A stretch of DNA of 64,000 bases from Gammaproteobacteria bacterium (GCA_024639825.1 JAHEGH010000163.1:24719-88718); one strand, 5' to 3'. Positions 31,388 to 44,794 are shown, counted from the stretch's first letter. Translations and numbers: made by a program. The notes: generated from the sequence alone by a model not told the origin.

Positions 31388-32569
31388 ATGCAAGCGACAA
31401 TCAAGAATTTCGTACGCCTGGAATCGGCCGGTGGCATTGTCCTGATGGCTGCCGCCGCCCTGGCGCTGTTGGCGGCGAACACCGGCGCAGCGGGACTTTA
31501 CGCCCACTTCATCGATACGCCGGTCGAGGTGCGTGTTGGCGCCCTGCAGATCGCGAAGCCACTGTTCCTGTGGGTTAACGACGGTCTCATGGCGATATTC
31601 TTCTTCCTGGTTGGGCTCGAGCTGAAGCGCGAGTTTATGGAAGGTGAATTATCACGGCCTGCAAATGTGCTTCTGCCAGCACTGGGGGCGGTTGGCGGCA
31701 TGGCTGTGCCCGTTGCCTTCTTTGTCTTCATGAACAGGGGTGATGCTGTTGCCATGCAGGGCTGGGCTATTCCGGCCGCAACAGACATCGCCTTTGCACT
31801 GGGGATCCTGACCTTGCTGGGATCGCGCGTCCCGGTGTCGCTCAAGGTGTTCCTCGTCTCGCTGGCCATCTTCGACGACCTTGGCGCAATTGTAATTATC
31901 GCGATCTTCTACTCGGCGAACCTGTCGGCAGGGGCGCTGACGATAGCCTTGGTGTGTCTCACAGCGCTCGCTCTCATGAATCGCCGTGGTGTCATGAGCG
32001 TGTCGTCCTACGTGCTGGTGGGCGTCATCATGTGGATCGCGGTGCTGAAGTCAGGGGTGCATGCGACGCTTGCCGGTGTTGCCCTCGCAGCGTTCATACC
32101 GATGCGCGACCCGGACAATGAAGGGTACTCGCCATTACGTGAGCTCGAACACGACCTGCACCAGGTCGTGGCGTTTGGTGTGCTGCCGCTGTTCGCCTTC
32201 GTTAATGCCGGCATCGATCTCGGCGGTGTCAGTATCGAAAGTCTCATGCACCCTGTGCCGTTAGGCATTGCTGCAGGTCTTTTCGTGGGTAAACAGCTCG
32301 GGATATTCGTGCTGTGCTTTATCGCGATCAAGCTGGGTCTTGCGCGTTTGCCCGATCGCGCCAGTTGGGGTGGTCTGTATGGCGTGTCGATTCTGTGTGG
32401 TGTCGGATTTACAATGAGCCTGTTCGTCGGCTCCCTCGCGTTCGAGAATACCGTCATCAGCCCGGACATGATTTTCGATGAGCGCCTTGGCATCATTCTC
32501 GGCTCGTTGTTATCCGGCATCATGGGATACATCGTGCTGCACCTGACGCTGCCAAAAATCGGGGAATGA
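31388..32569 (+). CDS. nhaA: Na+/H+ antiporter NhaA
   Basis: ESAGGIVLMAAAALALLAANT, LFLWVNDGLMAIFFFLVGLELKREF, AIPAATDIAFALGIL. Confidence 0.96.
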   Translation: MQATIKNFVRLESAGGIVLMAAAALALLAANTGAAGLYAHFIDTPVEVRVGALQIAKPLFLWVNDGLMAIFFFLVGLELKREFMEGELSRPANVLLPALGAVGGMAVPVAFFVFMNRGDAVAMQGWAIPAATDIAFALGILTLLGSRVPVSLKVFLVSLAIFDDLGAIVIIAIFYSANLSAGALTIALVCLTALALMNRRGVMSVSSYVLVGVIMWIAVLKSGVHATLAGVALAAFIPMRDPDNEGYSPLRELEHDLHQVVAFGVLPLFAFVNAGIDLGGVSIESLMHPVPLGIAAGLFVGKQLGIFVLCFIAIKLGLARLPDRASWGGLYGVSILCGVGFTMSLFVGSLAFENTVISPDMIFDERLGIILGSLLSGIMGYIVLHLTLPKIGE

Positions 32570-33072
32570 GTGAGTGGCCGCTACAGGACGATGGTTGGAC
32601 CCTCGCCCCTGCAACAGACTCTGAGTTTGATGACGTAATGCCCTGGTTTCCGGATGCGCACTCGGTGGACATCTGGGGAGGACCGAATTTCCGCTACCCG
32701 TTCACGGGGGAGACGTTTCGCGAGGACTGCCGCGTTGATGTAATGACATCCTATGCGCTGCGCAACAGCGCTGGTGAGCTGGCCGCCTTCGGTCAGACCT
32801 ACGAACGTGAAGGGCGAGGTCACCTGGCTCGCCTCGTGTCCAACCCGGCCCTGCGACGGCAGGGTGCCGGCAGAAAACTGATTCGCATGATTATCGCTGC
32901 GCTTGAAATGACCGGCGACTACGATGAGTACTCGCTGTTCGTCTACCGTGACAATGCACCTGCATATCAGTGTTACCTGTCATTGGGCTTCGTCGTTGCG
33001 CAGTACCCGGACGACGCACTCATGCCAGACAAGTGCTTTTTCCTCACTAAAAGAGCAACAAGGAGAAAATGA
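32566..33072 (+). CDS. GNAT-family N-acetyltransferase
   Basis: LVSNPALRRQGAGRKLIRMII...NAPAYQCYLSLGF. Confidence 0.85.
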   Translation: MSEWPLQDDGWTLAPATDSEFDDVMPWFPDAHSVDIWGGPNFRYPFTGETFREDCRVDVMTSYALRNSAGELAAFGQTYEREGRGHLARLVSNPALRRQGAGRKLIRMIIAALEMTGDYDEYSLFVYRDNAPAYQCYLSLGFVVAQYPDDALMPDKCFFLTKRATRRK

Positions 33073-33458
33073 TGACGCCAGAGTTAACGAGCCTTACCTG
33101 GGTGGCCGCGCTGTCGGCCGTGATGTGGGTGCCGTATATTCTCAACCTGATCATGGTGCGTGGTCTCGTCGATGCGGTCGGTTATCCCGACGATCCAAAA
33201 CCCATGGCCGCCTGGGCCGAACGCATGAAAGCGGCACACTACAACGCCGTTGAGAATATGGTGCTGTTTGCGACCCTGGTCCTGATCGCTCATGCGGCCG
33301 GGATCAGTAACCAGACCACGGTTCTTGTTTGCCAGGTGTACTTCTGGGCGCGCCTCGTGCACCTGGTGGCCTACACGCTGGGTATTCCGTGGGTACGTAC
33401 GCTGTCGTTTGCGGCAGGCTGGATCGCCTGCGTCGCATTGCTGATCGAATTATTTTAG
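33069..33458 (+). CDS. MAPEG-family membrane protein
   Basis: AERMKAAHYNAVENMVLFATLVLIAH...LVCQVYFWARLVHLVAYTLGIPWVRTLSF. Confidence 0.85.
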   Translation: MMTPELTSLTWVAALSAVMWVPYILNLIMVRGLVDAVGYPDDPKPMAAWAERMKAAHYNAVENMVLFATLVLIAHAAGISNQTTVLVCQVYFWARLVHLVAYTLGIPWVRTLSFAAGWIACVALLIELF

Positions 33459-35351
33459 GAACGATTCCTGCAGCGTTTCGAGTTCGCTCCAGCGCTCGAT
33501 TCGCTGTTCCAGCAATTCTTCAGTCTCGCTGAGCTTGTGGAGCTCCTGCTGCACGAGCTCAGCATCCTGGGCGTAGAAGTCGGGGGCCGCGATGGCGGCC
33601 TGCAGGGCTGTGATCGCTGCCTCAATCTGCCCGATTTCTGCCGGCAGGCTGTCAAGCTCGCGTTGGTCTTTGTAGCTGAGCTTCGTCGCTTTCTTATTCT
33701 TGCGGCGCTCGAGTGCTTCGCGTTTCTTGCGCTCCGCTTCGTAGGGGTTGTCAGTTACCGCGAGCTCATGGCCGCGACGTAACCAGTCGGAGTAGCCGCC
33801 CACGTATTCCTGCACCTTGCCATTCTGTTCAAACACGATCGTGCTGGTGACGACGTTATCGAGGAACTCGCGATCGTGGCTGACCACGATTAGCGTACCG
33901 GTAAATTCGCAGAGTTTCTGCTCGAGCACTTCAAGCGTTTCTATATCGAGGTCGTTAGTCGGTTCATCGAGCACGAGCAGATTGGCCGGCCGGGTGAACA
34001 GCTTGGCGAGAATAACGCGATTGCGTTCTCCGCCGGAGAGCGACTTCACCGGCGTCATCGCCCGCTCTGGACTAAACAGGAATCCCTTCAGGTAACCGAC
34101 GACATGGCGGTCCTTGCCGTTCAGCTTAATATACGTCCGGCCTTCGCCGACGTTGTACGCCACGGATTTTTCGAGGTCGAGAGTCTGGCGCAGCTGGTCG
34201 AAGTATCCGACCTCCAGGCCTGTGCCGACTTTCAATGTGCCAGTCTGCGGTTCCAGCTCACCCAGCAGGAGGCGCAGCAGTGTGGTCTTGCCGACGCCGT
34301 TATTGCCGATCAAGCCGATGCGATCGCCGCGCATGATCTTGATGTCGAAGTCACTGATGACTTTTTCGTCGCCATAGCTGTAACTGATGTTACGTGCGCG
34401 TATGACCTTGCGACCAGACTGCTCAGCCTCCTCAATATGAATACGCGCCTTACCTTCTTTGGCAACGCGCTCCTCCCGTTCTTCGCGCATCGCCTGCAAT
34501 GCACGTACCCGGCCTTCATTGCGCGTCCGGCGTGCCTTGATTCCCTGCCGGACCCAGGCTTCCTCTTCGGCGAGCTTCTTGTCGAACTTGTCGTCGGCAA
34601 CAGCCTCATCTTCCAATGATTTTTCTTTTCTTCTCAGGAAGTTATCGTAGTCACCGGGCCAGCTCGTAAGGTGGCCGCGGTCGATCTCGACGATGCGTGT
34701 TGCGAGCCGCTGCAGGAAGGCGCGATCATGCGTAATGAACAGCACCGACCCCGGGTAGTTGTAGACGCGGTCTTCGAGCCACTTGATGGTTGCGATGTCG
34801 AGGTGGTTGGTGGGTTCATCGAGCAACAGCAGGTCCGGCTTTTGCACGAGTGCCTTGGCAAGAGCGACACGCCGCCGCCAGCCGCCCGACAACTCGTTCA
34901 TCTTCTTGTCGAATGGGAGGCTGAGTTCGGTAATGGTTGTTTCGACGCGCTGCTCGAGATGCCAGCCGTCGTGCGCGTCAATCTTCGCGTGCAGGGCTTC
35001 GAGGTCACGCAGACCGTGCTTGTCGAGTTCGAGCTTGGAGCGGCGCTCGTACTCCTTTAACAGGGCTTCGACCTGCGTCAGGCCCGAACGGACAACGTCG
35101 GTGACCGGCATGTCCATTGCCTCAGGCAAGGTTTGTTCCAGTTGACTGACGATGAGATCGTCTTTCGCGACGATTTCGCCACGGTCTGGTTCGAGTGTCC
35201 CCATGATCAGTTTGAGCGTGGTCGACTTGCCCGCGCCGTTCCTGCCAATCAGGCAGATACGCTCGCCGGGCTCGATCGCGAGTTCAGCGTTACGCAAGAT
35301 CAGTTGGTCGCCAAATTCGAGGCCGATGTCTTCGAAGCGAAGCAGAGACAT
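33450..35351 (-). CDS. uup: ABC-F family ATPase Uup
   Basis: Two ABC cassettes (LIGRNGAGKSTTLKL; LIGNNGVGKTTLLRL), LSGG motifs, C-terminal coiled coil. Confidence 0.9.
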   Translation of the reverse strand: MSLLRFEDIGLEFGDQLILRNAELAIEPGERICLIGRNGAGKSTTLKLIMGTLEPDRGEIVAKDDLIVSQLEQTLPEAMDMPVTDVVRSGLTQVEALLKEYERRSKLELDKHGLRDLEALHAKIDAHDGWHLEQRVETTITELSLPFDKKMNELSGGWRRRVALAKALVQKPDLLLLDEPTNHLDIATIKWLEDRVYNYPGSVLFITHDRAFLQRLATRIVEIDRGHLTSWPGDYDNFLRRKEKSLEDEAVADDKFDKKLAEEEAWVRQGIKARRTRNEGRVRALQAMREEREERVAKEGKARIHIEEAEQSGRKVIRARNISYSYGDEKVISDFDIKIMRGDRIGLIGNNGVGKTTLLRLLLGELEPQTGTLKVGTGLEVGYFDQLRQTLDLEKSVAYNVGEGRTYIKLNGKDRHVVGYLKGFLFSPERAMTPVKSLSGGERNRVILAKLFTRPANLLVLDEPTNDLDIETLEVLEQKLCEFTGTLIVVSHDREFLDNVVTSTIVFEQNGKVQEYVGGYSDWLRRGHELAVTDNPYEAERKKREALERRKNKKATKLSYKDQRELDSLPAEIGQIEAAITALQAAIAAPDFYAQDAELVQQELHKLSETEELLEQRIERWSELETLQESFLK

Positions 35352-35416
35352 GTGGGGTTCCGCAGGGATTTGGCGTGTATCCTACCTGAATAAGAAACCG
35401 CGAACAGGGGATACCC

Positions 35417-35623
35417 ATGAGCGAGGAACGCTTTATCGACCTCGAAACACGGCTGGCACACCAGGACCAGTTACTGCACGAACTCAATGATGTCATTACC
35501 GCGCAGCAGGCCAAACTGATGCAGCTGGAAGAGCTATGCCGCGCACTGATTGATCGCGTGAAAGCGGCTGGCGAGGGCGGTCCTGAGGGTGATCCGGCGG
35601 ACGAAATTCCGCCTCACTACTAA
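35417..35623 (+). CDS. slyX: SlyX family protein
   Basis: RFIDLETRLAHQDQLLHELNDVITAQQAKLMQLEE...PPHY C-terminus. Confidence 0.9.
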   Translation: MSEERFIDLETRLAHQDQLLHELNDVITAQQAKLMQLEELCRALIDRVKAAGEGGPEGDPADEIPPHY

Positions 35624-35685
35624 CCCGCAATCAGTCTGTACTGCGTTGACGTATAGTGTCAGGCACGCATTGCCGGAGAGCCATC

Positions 35686-38600
35686 ATGCGTAAGAAATTC
35701 ATGCTATTTATCCTTGGTTTGCTGTTCTCGACGGGTGCTGTACTTGCCCAGGACTATGTCCCTGACGAACTTGAGGGCTGGCAAAAGTGGGTTCTCAAGG
35801 ACAGGGAGTATCTGGATTGCCCCTTCCACTTCGACCGCAGTACTGCTGAACGATCCAACTTCCTGTGTGCCTGGCCCGGGCGCCTGCAACTTGAGGTGAC
35901 GGCCACGGGTGGGCGATTTACTCAGCAATGGACGCTGCATGCGGAGGACCAGTGGATCGCTTTGCCTGGCAGCGCAGAACACTGGCCCGATCGCGTCACG
36001 GTGAACGATCGCGCGGTCGAAGTCATCGCCCGCCAGAATGTGCCCAGTGTCCGCCTTGCACCCGGTACTTACCGCGTTGAAGGCCGTTTCGAGTGGGATG
36101 AGCGTCCCGGCGTGTTGCGGGTGCCGCCAGAAAGCGGGCTGATATCACTGAGCGTTGACGGCCGTCCAGTGGCGCGCCCCGAGCTTAATCGCAACGGCGT
36201 ATTTCTCGGGGAGCGTAAACGCGATACGCGTGCGGTCGATTCGGTGCGGCCTGTGATCTACAGGCTGGTCGTTGACGAGGTTCCAACCCGGCTCGTGACC
36301 ATGTTGAGGATCGATGTTTCAGGCGCTGTCCGTGAAGAACTGTTTGGCCCGATTCTGCCTGAGGGGTTTGTGCCGCTCAGCCTGCAAAGTCAGCTTCCTG
36401 CAAAACTGGAAGCGGATGGCAATCTGCATTTGCAGGTCCGCCCCGGCCGCTGGGTTATTTACCTGACCGCACGCGCGTCTGAGGTGACCAATGCGATCGC
36501 CGGGCCCGTGGAAGGCCCCAACCTCCCCGGGAGCGAAATCTGGAGCTACCAGTCCAACGACAGGCTGCGTGTTACCGCTGCGGAAGGCTTGCCGCCAGTG
36601 GATCCCGCGCAGGTCGAGGTGCCCGGCAACTGGCAGTCGTTCCCGGCGTATCGGGTCGACGCAGGCGCTACGTTCGAGATAACCGAACGCAGCCGCGGCG
36701 TCGTTTCAGCGAGCAACGAACTCCAGCTCAACAGGACGATGTGGCTTGGTTTTGATGGCCGGAGTTTTCTCGTGGAGGACGATGTGTCAGGCGACATGCG
36801 GACAGACTGGCGCCTCGACATGGGCGGTCCCTACACGCTGCTGGCGGCCGAGGAAGACGGCGAGGCCCTGTTGATTACGGATGGCCATGTTGCTGGGCAG
36901 ACCGGCGTTGAGGTTCGCCGAACCAAAGTTGGGCTGAGCGCACTGGGCCGCAGCGATACGCGTGGGGCCATGCCCGTTACGGGCTGGCAGGCGCGGTTCA
37001 CGGATGTCGAAACGACATTGAATTTGCCGCCGGGGCACAAACTGCTGACTGCGCCGGGCGTCGATCGGGCAGCTGGCAGCTGGACGAGTGAGTGGCAGCT
37101 GCTGGATTTCTTCCTCGTACTTATCATTACCATTGCGATGTGGCGCCTGTTCAGTCCAACGGCCGGCGTCGTCGCACTGCTCGCGCTTACGCTGAGTTTC
37201 CACGAGATGTTGGCCCCCAACTGGCTTTGGCTGAACCTGCTGATAGCCGTTGCATTGTTGCGCGTGGCGCCCGAAGGGTGGTTGCGACGCATTGTGCGCG
37301 GTTACCAGCTCATAAGCGTCGCGGCCCTCGTAATCGTGCTGGTGCCGTTCATCGCCGGGCAACTTCGTGTTGCGATCTACCCGCAACTGGAGCCCCAGTA
37401 CGACAGCAGCGTACTCGGTTTCGCTGGCGGAGAGGACGCGTTAATGGAGGTAGGTTTCACGCCGGGCGAAGTCGATCGGGCGCGCAAGAGAGACCCGGGT
37501 GTTCCTGAGTCCATGCCCCTCCGGTCGGAGATGGCCGAAGAAGTCGTCGTGACCGCGGCGAAGGTCGAAAGAGAATCTTTCTCCCGATACGCACCCAACG
37601 CCATCGTACAGGCAGGTCCGGGTATCCCTGCCTGGAACTGGAATAACTACACCTTGTACTGGAGTGGCCCCGTCGATGCCGGGCAGGAGATGCGGCTGAT
37701 CATCCTGCCGAGCTGGTTGGTCAGCCTGCTGCGTTTCGTCGAGGTGGGACTGCTACTGCTGTTCGCAGGCATCATTGCCGCGGAGGTTGCTAATCGCCGC
37801 TGGGTACTGCCGGGTGGATTCGCGTTGGGCCATAACCAGGCGGCCAGTGCACTGGCTGTGCTCGTGTGTGGGTCACTGCTGATGATCAGCCCGCAGGCTG
37901 ACGCACAGCTACCGGATGCGGAATTGCTGCGCCAGCTGGAGCAGCGCCTGCTGGAGCCGCCCGACTGCATGCCGCGCTGCGCAGAGATTGCCGCGGCCGA
38001 CGTCAGTGTCGGCGCCGGTACAATCAGTATGGAACTGGACATACATGCGATGGAAGATGTTGCAATTCCGTTGCCGGGTTCCGCAGAGGGATGGCGGCCG
38101 GATGCCGTTTTGGTCGACGGTGCCGGAAGCGCTCGGGTGCTGCGGATGGCCGATGGCTCGTTCTGGTTATCAATGCGACCCGGGCGGCACCGCGTCAGCT
38201 TGCGTGGCCCGGTCCCCGCCGTCGACAGTCTCGAAGTGCCGTTCCGTGCGCCAGCACGCGTGATCAATGTGGCTAGCGACGGTTGGTTTATTGCCGGAGT
38301 CAAAGACCGCCGTCTGTTGGCAGGGTCCCTGCAACTGACGCGGCTGCAAGCGGACGACAGCGGCGACGCCGTACGTTGGGAAAGCAGTCGGTTCCCGGCC
38401 TTTGCCCGAATCGAACGCACGATCGAATTGGATCTTGACTGGCGTGTACGTACAACCGTAGTTCGCGTCGCACCGGCGCAAGGGGCGCTGACGCTGGATG
38501 TACCGCTTATCGAGGGTGAGACGATAGTGAGCGGCGAATTCAACGTGACGGACGGCCGCGTCCTCGTGTCGATGGATCCGCGACAGCAGTCAATTAGCTG

Positions 38601-39747
38601 GGTCTCGAACCTGCCACGACAATCGCCGTTGACGCTCACTTCAGAGAAAGGTTCGCCATGGAAGGAGACCTGGCGATTTGCGGTGGGCAATATCTGGAAT
38701 GCTGCCTTTTCCGGATTGCCTGAAAGCAACAGTGGCGAGAGCAACAGCGACGTGCGGGTCGCGGTATTCGACCCGCGTGGTGGCGAGCAACTGACGCTTA
38801 CCGCTACCCGTCCGGAAGCCAGTGAGGGTTCTACGCTGGCGTTCGACTCCGTTGCATTGAGAGCGACGCATGGCAATCGATCGAGTGATGTCAGCCTGGC
38901 GTTACAGTATCGAAGCACGCGTGGTGCACAGCATGTTATCCGCCTGCCAGAGGATGCCGAAGTTACCTCAGTCTCGATCGACGGACGTGACCAGACCTTG
39001 CGGGCCGAGGAGGGTGAACTTACGTTGCCGATCCTGCCGGGAGAACACTCTGTTAGAGTTGCCTGGCGCGCAGACGACGAGATGAATTTCCGGACCACCA
39101 CACCGGACGTCGATCTTGGTGCGCCTGCCGGTAATATCGACCTATCGCTCCAGGTACCGTCAGACCGCTGGCTGATCGGGACGCTGGGCCCGCAACTTGG
39201 GCCTGCTGTCCTTTACTGGTCGGAGCTTGCTGTATTAATCGTTTTCGCGCTGATACTCGGGCGTACAGGGCTCGCGCCGCTGAATAGCTGGCAGTGGTTA
39301 CTGCTGGGCCTCGGGTTCAGTACCTTCAACTGGCCGGTTCTTGCCGTGGTTGCCATCTGGCTCCTTGCCTGTGGGGCGAGAGAACGCATTGCCGCCAGTG
39401 AACTGAACTGGTGGCGATTCAATGTTCTGCAGCTGATCATCGGCGGCATAACCGTCATCGCCCTGTTGTCCGTGATTACGGCACTGCCGCAAGGTCTTCT
39501 CGGCACGCCGGATATGCATGTCGCCGGACATCACTCCTATGGATCGACGCTCGGCTGGTTCGCGGATCGCAGTGTATCCATGCTGCCGGTCGCCACAGCC
39601 TTCACGGTCCCGATATGGATCTACAAGGTTCTGATCCTCGCATGGGCTTTGTGGCTGAGTTTTGCGTTACTCCGCTGGCTGCCGTGGGTCTGGCAACGAT
39701 TCAGCAGTGACGGGTTCTGGCGCAGGAGAAAGGATGAAACAGCATGA
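35686..39747 (+). CDS. Very large multi-domain envelope protein of unknown function
   Basis: Long ORF (track start 35656, likely ATG 35686): signal peptide MRKKFMLFILGLLFSTGAVLAQ, several TM clusters, repeated soluble domains. Confidence 0.85.
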   Translation: MRKKFMLFILGLLFSTGAVLAQDYVPDELEGWQKWVLKDREYLDCPFHFDRSTAERSNFLCAWPGRLQLEVTATGGRFTQQWTLHAEDQWIALPGSAEHWPDRVTVNDRAVEVIARQNVPSVRLAPGTYRVEGRFEWDERPGVLRVPPESGLISLSVDGRPVARPELNRNGVFLGERKRDTRAVDSVRPVIYRLVVDEVPTRLVTMLRIDVSGAVREELFGPILPEGFVPLSLQSQLPAKLEADGNLHLQVRPGRWVIYLTARASEVTNAIAGPVEGPNLPGSEIWSYQSNDRLRVTAAEGLPPVDPAQVEVPGNWQSFPAYRVDAGATFEITERSRGVVSASNELQLNRTMWLGFDGRSFLVEDDVSGDMRTDWRLDMGGPYTLLAAEEDGEALLITDGHVAGQTGVEVRRTKVGLSALGRSDTRGAMPVTGWQARFTDVETTLNLPPGHKLLTAPGVDRAAGSWTSEWQLLDFFLVLIITIAMWRLFSPTAGVVALLALTLSFHEMLAPNWLWLNLLIAVALLRVAPEGWLRRIVRGYQLISVAALVIVLVPFIAGQLRVAIYPQLEPQYDSSVLGFAGGEDALMEVGFTPGEVDRARKRDPGVPESMPLRSEMAEEVVVTAAKVERESFSRYAPNAIVQAGPGIPAWNWNNYTLYWSGPVDAGQEMRLIILPSWLVSLLRFVEVGLLLLFAGIIAAEVANRRWVLPGGFALGHNQAASALAVLVCGSLLMISPQADAQLPDAELLRQLEQRLLEPPDCMPRCAEIAAADVSVGAGTISMELDIHAMEDVAIPLPGSAEGWRPDAVLVDGAGSARVLRMADGSFWLSMRPGRHRVSLRGPVPAVDSLEVPFRAPARVINVASDGWFIAGVKDRRLLAGSLQLTRLQADDSGDAVRWESSRFPAFARIERTIELDLDWRVRTTVVRVAPAQGALTLDVPLIEGETIVSGEFNVTDGRVLVSMDPRQQSISWVSNLPRQSPLTLTSEKGSPWKETWRFAVGNIWNAAFSGLPESNSGESNSDVRVAVFDPRGGEQLTLTATRPEASEGSTLAFDSVALRATHGNRSSDVSLALQYRSTRGAQHVIRLPEDAEVTSVSIDGRDQTLRAEEGELTLPILPGEHSVRVAWRADDEMNFRTTTPDVDLGAPAGNIDLSLQVPSDRWLIGTLGPQLGPAVLYWSELAVLIVFALILGRTGLAPLNSWQWLLLGLGFSTFNWPVLAVVAIWLLACGARERIAASELNWWRFNVLQLIIGGITVIALLSVITALPQGLLGTPDMHVAGHHSYGSTLGWFADRSVSMLPVATAFTVPIWIYKVLILAWALWLSFALLRWLPWVWQRFSSDGFWRRRKDETA

Positions 39748-40352
39748 GATGGATCTGGATCGGTACGTTTATGGCAGTGCTCGTATGGTCAGGTATCGGG
39801 CCGAAAGACACGGTGACCTGGTGTCTCGAAGTGGCGCCGGCGGTGATCGGCGGTGTCGTGCTGTGGTTCACGCGCGAGCGGTTTCCTCTGACGACGTTGA
39901 TTTACGTGCTGATCCTCATTCACTGTGTAATTCTCATGATCGGCGGGCACTACACCTATGCGGAAGTGCCGCTTGGCGAATGGGTACGCGAGCTCGTCGA
40001 CGGCACGCGTAACAACTACGACAAACTCGGCCATTTCGTACAGGGCTTCATCCCCGCGATGATTACGCGCGAGCTGATGATCCGCCTGCAGATCTTCAAT
40101 TCTGCACGCTGGCGGGATTTCTTTATTGTCTGTTTCTGCCTTGGATTCAGCGCGTTCTATGAGCTCATAGAATGGTGGGTCGCGCTGCTGTCTGAAGAAG
40201 CCGCGGATGCGTTCCTTGGCACGCAGGGCTATGTTTGGGATACCCAGTCCGACATGGGTTGGGCCCTGTTCGGTGCGCTGGCAGCACTCATCCTGCTGAG
40301 CGGCATGCACGACAGGCAATTGCGTGAACGCGGCTTCGTTTCCACAGTCTGA
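39744..40352 (+). CDS. DUF2238/YjdF-like membrane protein
   Basis: NNYDKLGHFVQGFIPAMITRELMIR...FSAFYELIEWWVALLSEEAADAFLGTQGYVWDTQSDM. Confidence 0.88.
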   Translation: MRWIWIGTFMAVLVWSGIGPKDTVTWCLEVAPAVIGGVVLWFTRERFPLTTLIYVLILIHCVILMIGGHYTYAEVPLGEWVRELVDGTRNNYDKLGHFVQGFIPAMITRELMIRLQIFNSARWRDFFIVCFCLGFSAFYELIEWWVALLSEEAADAFLGTQGYVWDTQSDMGWALFGALAALILLSGMHDRQLRERGFVSTV

Positions 40353-40358
40353 CTCACC

Positions 40359-41075
40359 ATGAAGCGACTATTCCTGACTTGTGTCCTCATGCTGTCTGGC
40401 GGTCTTGCTCAGGCGGACGAGTGCGTCGTGTTGCTGCATGGCCTGATGCGTGGCTCGATGTCAATGAACAAGATGCAGAAAGGACTCGACGAGGCGGGGT
40501 TCATCACGGCGAATATCGATTACCCGTCGCGCGACCACACTATCGAGGAGCTGGCTGACATTGCTGTGCCCGACGGACTTGCCGCCTGCCGCGAGCACGG
40601 CGGGATCGAGCATATTCACTTTGTTACGCACTCGCTGGGCGGCATCCTCGTGCGCCAGTTCCTGAGCACGCACAATGTTCCCGAACTCGGTCGCGTCGTG
40701 ATGTTGGGGCCACCGAATCAGGGGAGCCTCGCTGCCGATGAGATGGTCAATGTGCCAGGCTTCGACTGGATCAATGGTCCTGCGGGCAAACAACTTGGCA
40801 AGGGTGACGAGAGCGTGCCGCTCAAGCTCGGTCCCGCCGACTTCGAGCTCGGCGTCATCGCCGGCAACAGGACCATTGACCCGATTACGTCGGCAGTGCT
40901 GCCCAATCCTGATGATGGCCGCGTATCGGTGGAGGACACCAAGCTCGAAGGCATGACAGATTTCGTGGTGGTTGAGCATTCACATGCGTTCATGATGCGC
41001 ATGCAGAGGTCGATTGACCTGACCATTAAATTTCTTAGAGACGGAACGTTTTCAGGGTCAGAAGTAACGCTCTGA
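40359..41075 (+). CDS. Secreted alpha/beta hydrolase (lipase-like)
   Basis: Signal peptide MKRLFLTCVLMLSGGLAQA; VVLLHGLMRG; VTHSLGG nucleophile elbow. Confidence 0.85.
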   Translation: MKRLFLTCVLMLSGGLAQADECVVLLHGLMRGSMSMNKMQKGLDEAGFITANIDYPSRDHTIEELADIAVPDGLAACREHGGIEHIHFVTHSLGGILVRQFLSTHNVPELGRVVMLGPPNQGSLAADEMVNVPGFDWINGPAGKQLGKGDESVPLKLGPADFELGVIAGNRTIDPITSAVLPNPDDGRVSVEDTKLEGMTDFVVVEHSHAFMMRMQRSIDLTIKFLRDGTFSGSEVTL

Positions 41076-41923
41076 AGCAGAGTGCCTTTAGCTTAGAGGA
41101 CAGCATGAGTACGAAGCGCGTTGCCTATCTGGTTATGGACGACATGGGTGATTTCGTCACGGACTTCCACCTGAGTTTTGGGCCGATGGCTGCGCTTGGG
41201 TGGGCAACGGTCACCGTACCCTGGCGCAGTGAGCCAGACTGGAACGAGTTCGATGCGGTCTACATCTGTGTGCCATGGGACTACCCGCAGTTCGCCGACG
41301 AATTCCTGAGCGTGCTCGAAGAGATCGATAGAAGCAGCGCAGTGCTGCTCAACGACCTGTCCACCGTCCGCTGGAACCTCGACAAGTCGTATATGAGAGA
41401 TGTCGCGGGCCGGGGCGATGCGATCGTGCCGAGCAGTTGGTACGACGGTTTTGCGACTGCCGATGTGGCCGGGTTTTTCACGGCCCACGATGTGGACAAA
41501 GTCGTGATTAAACCAACGGTCGGTGGCAATGCACTGGACACGTTTATCCTGACCAACCCGGTACCCCATGACATGCTTGAGCTGCTGGCGGAGCGATTCA
41601 CCGGCCGCCCGTTCTTCGTGCAGCCTTTTATCGAGAGCATTCGTGACGAAGGTGAGTATTCCCTGTTCTTTTTCAACGGCGAATACAGTCACGCCATCGT
41701 CAAGACGCCCAAAGCAGGTGACTTCCGCGTCCAGGAAGAGCACGGCGCACAGATCACGCCCACCGCACCGCCCGAGGGTTTGCTGGACGTAGCGCAGCGC
41801 GTGTTTTCACACATCGAGCCGCTGCCTGTGTATGGCAGGGGCGACTGGGTGCGCGGTCCCGACGGACGTTTTCTGCTGATGGAACTCGAATTGATAGAGC
41901 CGTCGCTGTACCTGCGCACCGAC

Positions 41924-44794
<2,871 letters not shown>

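Noticed and set aside
37647-39101. 484-aa reverse-strand ORF opposite the giant membrane protein
   Set aside because: Ser/Arg/Thr-rich shadow ORF; the plus frame has coherent signal peptide, TM segments and repeated domains.
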